NCBI GenBank assembly: GCA_947626725.1
Contig: CANQTI010000079.1
Location: forward strand, 1-8,385
Direction of reading: 5' to 3'
DNA: 8,385 bases
Source of the DNA: an uncultured Eisenbergiella sp.
Lineage (GTDB): Bacteria; Bacillota; Clostridia; Lachnospirales; Lachnospiraceae
Shown here piece by piece: positions 1 through 4,118 of this stretch. The translations under genes and the position numbers were made by a program. The first letter of the stretch is position 1. Each line of letters starts with the position of its first letter. A model generated the notes under the pieces. The model searched no databases, was not told where the DNA came from, and saw only the letters and a program-made list of their open reading frames with translations.

Positions 1-421
1 TGATGGAAATGGTTTCTTCCTCCGGCGTCTTCGCCTTATGGAACCGGGACTTGATCTCATTGGTGATGTGGGGGATGACCTGTACGGTGCCGCCGCCGTA
101 GTCGCCGTGGCGCTCCTTGTTCAGCACCGACCAATAGATCTTGCCCGTAGTCACGTTGGAATTATAATCCAGACTCTCGTCAATGAACCGCTCGTAGTGC
201 CCCAGATCCAGATCCGTCTCCGTGCCGTCGTCCGTGACGTAGACCTCTCCGTGCTGGATCGGGTTCATAGTGCCCGGATCCATATTGATATAGGGATCGA
301 ACTTCTGCATCGTCACATGATACCCTCTGGCCTTCAGAAGCCGTCCCAGCGACGCTGCCGTAATCCCTTTTCCCAGGCCTGACACGACGCCGCCCGTCAC
401 AAAAACATATTTTACCGCCAT
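1..421 (-). CDS. pyrG: CTP synthase, N-terminal part (runs off left edge)
   Basis: Makes CTP from UTP, ATP and glutamine or ammonia, the last step of de novo pyrimidine nucleotide synthesis, in the cytoplasm. Only the first 140 codons of the usual ~535 are present. They match the start of the synthetase (amidoligase) domain: VFVTGGVVSGLGKGI at residues 6-20 is the ATP-binding loop with Lys18; FDPYINMDPGTMNPIQHGEV follows at about 41-60; TETDLDLGHYERF at 68-80 carries the magnesium-binding Asp72; GDYGGGTVQVIPHITNEIK lies near 110-128. The start is fixed by family alignment and by GGGGAG at 431-436, nine bases before the ATG. The glutaminase domain is outside the window. The gene has its own promoter (590-618) and a long leader with a strong hairpin (506-550), so it is probably transcribed separately from the upstream MORN gene. 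Identification is essentially certain. Confidence 0.97.
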   Translation of the reverse strand, partial: MAVKYVFVTGGVVSGLGKGITAASLGRLLKARGYHVTMQKFDPYINMDPGTMNPIQHGEVYVTDDGTETDLDLGHYERFIDESLDYNSNVTTGKIYWSVLNKERHGDYGGGTVQVIPHITNEIKSRFHKAKTPEEETISI

Positions 422-505
422 ACTGTCACTCTCCCCAAAGGTGCGGCCTGCCCGCGCCAGTCACGCAGCCGCTTTCACACAGTTTCCGCCAGATGAACCA
501 CGATA

Positions 506-550
506 AAGGGCGTCAAATAAGCCTGCTCATGCAGGCTATCTGACGCCCTT
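506..550 (-). promoter_or_regulatory. Strong hairpin in the pyrG leader (candidate attenuator)
   Basis: Outer arms AAGGGCGTCA (506-515) and TGACGCCCTT (541-550) are a perfect 10-bp inverted repeat. Inner arms GCCTGC (521-526) and GCAGGC (531-536) enclose a 4-base loop. Read as minus-strand RNA, the bases between the two helices also pair, with one G-U pair and one bulged U, giving about 20 bp in total. It lies roughly 33 nt after the predicted pyrG transcription start and about 85 nt before the start codon. On the minus strand it is followed only by TTTATC, a weak U tract. It could be an attenuator, a transcript-stabilising stem, or a back-up terminator for the upstream gene. The structure is certain; the role is inferred. 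Confidence 0.6.
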
Positions 551-589
551 GTCACTCAAATAAAGGTGTTCTGTTGACTCACTCGTAAT

Positions 590-618
590 AGTGTAAACTA
601 TTTGGGGAGATTTGTAAA
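590..618 (-). promoter_or_regulatory. Predicted sigma-A promoter of pyrG
   Basis: On the minus strand, TTTACA (613-618, 5 of 6 to the -35 consensus) is followed after exactly 17 bases by TACACT (590-595, 4 of 6 to the -10 consensus). The start would fall near 582-585, giving a leader of about 160 nt before pyrG. It sits just downstream of the MORN gene terminator, where a promoter for an independent gene is expected. Confidence 0.6.
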
Positions 619-630
619 GATCTTTTCCGC

Positions 631-657
631 AAAAAAACACGGTATCTCCGATGTTTT
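631..657 (-). terminator. Rho-independent terminator of the MORN-repeat gene
   Basis: On the minus strand, AAAACA (652-657) pairs with TGTTTT (634-639). Inside this, CGG (648-650) pairs with CCG (640-642) around a 5-base loop, with one unpaired T at 651. The stem runs into seven T residues (631-637). It starts 16 bases after the stop codon of the MORN gene. The stem is modest, so termination may be partial. Confidence 0.6.
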
Positions 658-673
658 ATTCTCCTTAAACCGC

Positions 674-1723
674 TCACGGCATCAGTTCACTGATTCCCCG
701 GTTTTTATTGCTGCGCACCGTGATCCACAAATAATTGTCCTCATTGGACACATCCTGACAGACCGGCACCTCTCTCCTGCTGGTCGCCGCGCCGTAAGGG
801 CTCCAGACACCTTCCTCAGCCAGGCCATTCCACTCTTCCTGATGATCTCTCCAGTCAAGGGTGGTTAAATACATTTCCCCGCTGTACATTCCGTCCCGGA
901 AAGTGCCGATCACATTCTGAATGTACCGGTCTTCTTTCGCCGCCTGGCTCATATCCAGATCATAATGCTCCTGTCCTTCGCCGTTCGGAAGATCTCCGGC
1001 CCATTCTCCCAGATACATGTGGACGGTATAAGCCCGGTCGGATACCTTGTCATCATCGTAATACATATAAAATTTGATCCATCTTCCGACGCCTTCCCGT
1101 TTGCCGTTTACCCATTCACCGTAATAATATTCGTTGTTCGCGTAACAGGCCGTACCGAGTCCTTCCGGCTGTCCCTGGGCATTGCGCTCGCCATAATAAT
1201 AGAAGGTATCCTGATCCGCCAGGCTGTCAGACATCTTCATATACCAGCCCAGATGCGCCAGATCGCTTATGGCCTCCAGATTATTCCGTTCCCAGTAATA
1301 GGTCATTTCCGACAGCATATCTTCATTGGTCTTATTCACTTCCTCTGCTCCCGCAAAGGGATCATTCCCATTGATCGTCCTGATTCCCTGGGCGGTTGTT
1401 TTTTCTTCTTCCTTCTGCTTGCCGGCGGGAAGGTGATTCTTGGCGGTCAGCGACTCTGCCCCCGACACAGCTTCGTCTCCTTCTTCCTCCGTCTCCGTTT
1501 CGGACGGTGCGGGCATTTCCGTCCCCCCGTCCAGGGTTTCCCGATCCGTTTCACTCTCCTGCGTCTCCGCCTCCAGCGTATTCACCGTTTCTTCCAACGC
1601 TCCATGGAGGTTCTCTTCGGCACGGCCGCGCTGAGACAGCCGCACTGCACACAGAATGACGATAATGACCAAAAAGACGATGATCGCCGCAGCCGGGATC
1701 AGATCACTTTTTTTCAGCTTCAT
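674..1723 (-). CDS. Membrane-anchored MORN-repeat protein
   Basis: A 349-residue protein of unknown function. Residues about 8-28 (IPAAAIIVFLVIIVILCAV) form one hydrophobic helix right after a lysine-rich start. This suggests an uncleaved N-terminal anchor with the rest outside the cell. Residues about 35-112 are a low-complexity, Glu/Thr/Ser-rich linker. The C-terminal half holds MORN-type repeats of the YxGEWxxGxxxGxG kind: YYYGERNAQGQPEGLGTA (from ~176), YYYGEWVNGKREGVGRW (~199-215), YLGEWAGDLPNGEG (~237-250) and IGTFRDGMYSGEM (~272-284). MORN repeats form beta-hairpin arrays that bind membranes or proteins; no enzymatic domain is visible. It has its own terminator and is divergent from the LTA-synthase-like gene. 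I chose the ATG at 1721-1723 because AGGAG at 1733-1737 is 9 bases away. The in-frame ATG at 1727-1729 leaves only 3 bases. A role in the envelope is inferred from the anchor and the neighbours only. Confidence 0.85.
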   Translation of the reverse strand: MKLKKSDLIPAAAIIVFLVIIVILCAVRLSQRGRAEENLHGALEETVNTLEAETQESETDRETLDGGTEMPAPSETETEEEGDEAVSGAESLTAKNHLPAGKQKEEEKTTAQGIRTINGNDPFAGAEEVNKTNEDMLSEMTYYWERNNLEAISDLAHLGWYMKMSDSLADQDTFYYYGERNAQGQPEGLGTACYANNEYYYGEWVNGKREGVGRWIKFYMYYDDDKVSDRAYTVHMYLGEWAGDLPNGEGQEHYDLDMSQAAKEDRYIQNVIGTFRDGMYSGEMYLTTLDWRDHQEEWNGLAEEGVWSPYGAATSRREVPVCQDVSNEDNYLWITVRSNKNRGISELMP

Positions 1724-1732
1724 ATCCATCCA

Positions 1733-1737
1733 CTCCT
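1733..1737 (-). promoter_or_regulatory. Ribosome binding site deciding the MORN gene start
   Basis: AGGAG on the minus strand (within AAAGGAG). Two in-frame ATGs follow, at 3 bases (1729) and 9 bases (1723). The second has normal spacing and is the preferred start. Confidence 0.6.
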
Positions 1738-1745
1738 TTGTTCCG

Positions 1746-1754
1746 ATTTTAACA
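1746..1754 (-). promoter_or_regulatory. Possible extended -10 promoter of the MORN gene
   Basis: The minus strand reads TGTTAAAAT, which fits the extended -10 form TGnTAtaaT with one mismatch in the hexamer. No good -35 is seen 17 bases upstream (TGGGAA). The start would fall near 1739, leaving a very short leader directly before the AGGAG. A real promoter further upstream cannot be excluded. Confidence 0.3.
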
Positions 1755-1780
1755 CATGCTTTTTGTTTTTCCCATGATTA

Positions 1781-1794
1781 TTTTCTTAAGAAAA
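1781..1794. repeat. 14-bp perfect palindrome in the divergent intergenic region
   Basis: TTTTCTTAAGAAAA reads the same on both strands. It lies between the MORN gene's possible -10 and the promoter of the LTA-synthase-like gene. The position and symmetry fit a binding site for a dimeric regulator. AT-rich palindromes of this length also arise in promoter DNA by chance, so the function is unproven. Confidence 0.3.
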
Positions 1795-1860
1795 ACGAAA
1801 GTCCTCTTGTTTTTCCAAATATATGCACCACGGACACGCAGCATGCCGGGATTTTCATAT

Positions 1861-1889
1861 TTGACATCCCGTACCTGTCTGACTATAAT
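1861..1889 (+). promoter_or_regulatory. Perfect-consensus sigma-A promoter of the LTA-synthase-like gene
   Basis: TTGACA (1861-1866), a 17-base spacer and TATAAT (1884-1889) match the sigma-A consensus at all 12 positions with optimal spacing. Transcription should start near 1895-1898, giving a leader of about 100 nt. In that leader AAGCGGC (1905-1911) and GCCGCTT (1922-1928) can form a 7-bp hairpin. The gene downstream (start 1997) has AGGAAGG at 1981-1987, nine bases before its ATG. Transcription probably continues into yfhO, as no terminator with a U tract is seen between them. Confidence 0.82.
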
Positions 1890-1996
1890 ATAGGGCGGGA
1901 AGAAAAGCGGCCGTCCGACGCGCCGCTTCCGGATATCAGCTGCCTCTAAATCCGGACGAAGCTCCCCGCATTACCCATGAAGGAAGGAAATTTCCC

Positions 1997-3892
1997 ATGA
2001 ACAAACGGATTGGCCGTCTGCGTACGGCCGGCCCCTGTATTTTGTTCTTTCTCATACCCGCTTTGAATTTTTACCTGCTCGAATTTTATACGCATAATCC
2101 GTTTACATCGATGAAATTCCACATACAGCTCATGAATATCCTGCTCTTTATTTTCATCGCACTGTTCCTCTTCGCGCTCACCGGAAGCCTTCGTGCCGCG
2201 CTGATGATCCAAACGCTCTTCTGTGCGGTCTATGGACTGGCCGGTTATTTCGTCCTGGAATTCCGCGGCGCGCCTATCCAGCCCTGGGATATCTTTTCCC
2301 TGGACACGGCCGCCAGCGTCGCGGACAATTACGAATATCAGCTGGAAAGGGAAACCCTTTTCGTGCTGGCCTTCTTTTTCCTGCTTCTGATCGCCGAGGG
2401 CTTTATTCGCATCCGGCTGGTCCGCCCCAAAACAGTCTCCGGTTCTTCCCGGACACCGTTTTCGATCCGCGGCCGGAAAATGGGCCAAGCAAAAAGGCCG
2501 GCCAACGCTGCGCACGCCGCCCCAACGCGGCTCTTCTCCCACCCCTTGGTAATGCGGGCCGTTCTCGGCCTGCTCTCCCTTCTCCTGATCGTCGGCTATG
2601 CCCAGATGCTGCACAATGAAGCATTCGTGGAGCAAAAGCTCAAGCTGTACGACAAGCTGTTTACCCCGACCGTCATCCAAACAAGAAACGGCACGCTGAC
2701 CGCCTTTTTGATGGAACTGCAGTATATCTCCGTGGGAAAACCGGACGGCTATGAAGAAGAAGCGGCCCAACAGCTTCTGGAAGCCTATGCCGGAAAAGAA
2801 GAAACGCCGCAGCGAACGCCCAATATTATCGTGATCATGAATGAAGCCTTTTCCGATCCTGCGGTGCTGGGCAGCTTTGAAACCAATAAAGATTATATGC
2901 CCTTTGTACACAGCCTGCTGAACGGCATGGAAAACACCGTTTCCGGCTGGCTCTCCGTTTCCGTGAAGGGCGGAAATACCGCCAATACCGAATTCGAATA
3001 CCTGACTGGTTCCAGCATGGCCTTCCTGCCATACGGGAGCATTCCCTATCAGCAATATATCAAGGGGCCGCTTCCGACCATGGCCTCTCACCTGGCCTCT
3101 CTCGGCTACCATACGGTGGCCATGCACCCCTACCGGGCGGCCGGCTGGGATCGAAATGAAGTATACCCTGACTTCGGATTCGAAGAAATCCATTTTCAGG
3201 AATTCTACAAAAATGCTGAAAAGGTCCGCAAATATGTCAGCGATCTGGCAGACTACGAAAAAATTGCGGAGGTTTATGAAAATAAGCCGGCCGGAAAGCC
3301 GCTGTTTCTTTTCAATGTGACCATGCAGAATCACTCTTCCTACAGCGACTGGAACAGCTATGACAACTTTCACCCGGATATTGAGGTGGAAGGTTCTTCC
3401 TCCAAACTGCTGCCCGCCTATCTGTCCCTGATCCGATTGTCTGACGACGCCATCAGACAGTTGGTCGCCTATTTTTCCGGGCAGGAGGAAGAGACGATCC
3501 TCGTCTTCTTCGGCGATCATCAGCCCACCGATTCCGTGGTCAATCCCGTGCTGGCGCTCCACGGCAGCAGCTGTAAGGACCTATCCGACGAAGAGGAAGC
3601 CCTGCTTCGCTACCAGGTTCCCTTTTTTATCTGGGCCAATTATGATATCGAAGAGGAAACGAACGTTCGCACCAGCGCCAATTTTTTGGGGTATCGCACG
3701 CTGGAGGCTGCCGGGCTGCCCCTGCCCGCCCTTTTCCGGTTTTTACAGGAACTAAACCGCGAGGTTCCCGTCCTCTGCGCAAGCCATATGGAACTGGAAG
3801 ACGGCACCTTCACCTATGCCAAAGCCCAGAAAGCGCTTTTGAACCCGTACCAAACGCTGCAGTATTATCTGCTGTTCGACAAAAGCTCCTGA
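1997..3892 (+). CDS. LTA synthase-like membrane sulfatase-family enzyme
   Basis: A 631-residue membrane enzyme of the LtaS/alkaline-phosphatase superfamily. Five hydrophobic segments (about 12-30, 45-62, 66-88, 119-137, 185-203) precede an extracellular catalytic domain starting near 275 (PNIIVIMNEAFSD). In LtaS, Glu, Thr, Asp and His bind manganese and the Thr is the nucleophile. Here the candidates are Glu283, Thr328 (GGNTANTEFEYLTG), Asp507 and His508 (FFGDHQP). The Glu-to-Thr spacing of 45 equals that of S. aureus LtaS. Trp384/Arg386 and His446 (TMQNHSSY) sit where the glycerol-phosphate-binding residues are expected. LtaS moves glycerol phosphate from phosphatidylglycerol to a growing lipoteichoic acid chain. 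This protein may do the same, or act on another phosphoglycerol-modified glycan. Clostridia often carry several paralogues, so I give no symbol. The loop at about 141-182 is long and basic. The start is supported by AGGAAGG at 1981-1987. It is followed by yfhO, consistent with a polymer synthesis and decoration unit. Confidence 0.9.
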   Translation: MNKRIGRLRTAGPCILFFLIPALNFYLLEFYTHNPFTSMKFHIQLMNILLFIFIALFLFALTGSLRAALMIQTLFCAVYGLAGYFVLEFRGAPIQPWDIFSLDTAASVADNYEYQLERETLFVLAFFFLLLIAEGFIRIRLVRPKTVSGSSRTPFSIRGRKMGQAKRPANAAHAAPTRLFSHPLVMRAVLGLLSLLLIVGYAQMLHNEAFVEQKLKLYDKLFTPTVIQTRNGTLTAFLMELQYISVGKPDGYEEEAAQQLLEAYAGKEETPQRTPNIIVIMNEAFSDPAVLGSFETNKDYMPFVHSLLNGMENTVSGWLSVSVKGGNTANTEFEYLTGSSMAFLPYGSIPYQQYIKGPLPTMASHLASLGYHTVAMHPYRAAGWDRNEVYPDFGFEEIHFQEFYKNAEKVRKYVSDLADYEKIAEVYENKPAGKPLFLFNVTMQNHSSYSDWNSYDNFHPDIEVEGSSSKLLPAYLSLIRLSDDAIRQLVAYFSGQEEETILVFFGDHQPTDSVVNPVLALHGSSCKDLSDEEEALLRYQVPFFIWANYDIEEETNVRTSANFLGYRTLEAAGLPLPALFRFLQELNREVPVLCASHMELEDGTFTYAKAQKALLNPYQTLQYYLLFDKSS

Positions 3893-3920
3893 TCGGTCGA
3901 AGCGCAGGCAACATGGAGTA

Positions 3921-4105
3921 GTGTGAAACATGCGCTCGATGGCTCATGTTTCACACGGCTATTTGTGCCGGAGCGTCACAAATAGCCCTGACGGCAAACG
4001 GCGGATGACACGTTCCGTGACATCCTTACGTTATGAGAAACCGCATTCGCGGATTTCTCGGGAGGAGCCTCGGCTCTCTCCTGCCCCGTCGCGTATACGC
4101 TCCGG
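3921..4105 (+). repeat. Intergenic array of six consecutive hairpins
   Basis: The 226-base spacer between the LTA-synthase-like gene and yfhO is almost filled by inverted repeats. (1) GTGTGAAACATG 3921-3932 pairs with CATGTTTCACAC 3945-3956, 12 bp perfect. (2) GGCTATTTGTG 3957-3967 pairs with CACAAATAGCC 3977-3987, 11 bp perfect. (3) GGATGACACG 4003-4012 pairs with CGTGACATCC 4016-4025, one A-A mismatch. (4) GAGAAACCGC 4035-4044 pairs with GCGGATTTCTC 4049-4059, one bulged A. (5) GGAGGAGC 4061-4068 pairs with GCTCTCTCC 4073-4081, one bulged T. (6) CCG 4086-4088 and CGG 4103-4105 flank the palindrome GCGTATACGC. Hairpins 1 and 2 abut directly. No U tract follows any stem, so a plain terminator is unlikely. 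It may be a dispersed REP/MITE-like element or a structured mRNA segment. The structure is read directly; the role is unknown. Confidence 0.75.
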
Positions 4106-4108
4106 AAT

Positions 4109-4113
4109 AAGGG
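4109..4113 (+). promoter_or_regulatory. Ribosome binding site deciding the yfhO start
   Basis: AAGGG, five bases before the ATG at 4119. This start puts lysines and a short cytoplasmic stretch in front of the first membrane helix, as expected for the family. The in-frame ATG at 3930 would add 63 residues encoded by the hairpin array and has no good ribosome binding site. Confidence 0.55.
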
Positions 4114-4118
4114 TCACC

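Noticed and set aside
506..550. Bacillus-type CTP-sensing attenuator with a GGGC transcript start
   Set aside because: The predicted promoter places the start near 582-585, where the minus strand does not read GGGC, and the hairpin is not followed by a strong U tract. It is kept only as a structurally defined candidate regulator.
965..1777. Open frame of 270 codons on the plus strand
   Set aside because: It is antisense to the MORN-repeat gene. The translation is Phe/Ile/Arg-rich without a domain, and the MORN motifs plus a ribosome binding site and terminator support the minus strand.
1946..3562. Open frame of 538 codons on the minus strand
   Set aside because: It lies fully antisense to the LTA-synthase-like gene, whose catalytic motifs, ribosome binding site and promoter are clear. 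The antisense product has no recognisable domain, and it results from the codon bias of the real gene.
3921..4105. CRISPR array
   Set aside because: The hairpins differ from each other in sequence. There are no identical direct repeats with unique spacers, and there are no cas genes.
3930..4118. 63-codon N-terminal extension of yfhO
   Set aside because: These codons are the hairpin array, there is no good ribosome binding site before 3930, and the family normally starts shortly before the first helix. The ATG at 4119 has AAGGG upstream.
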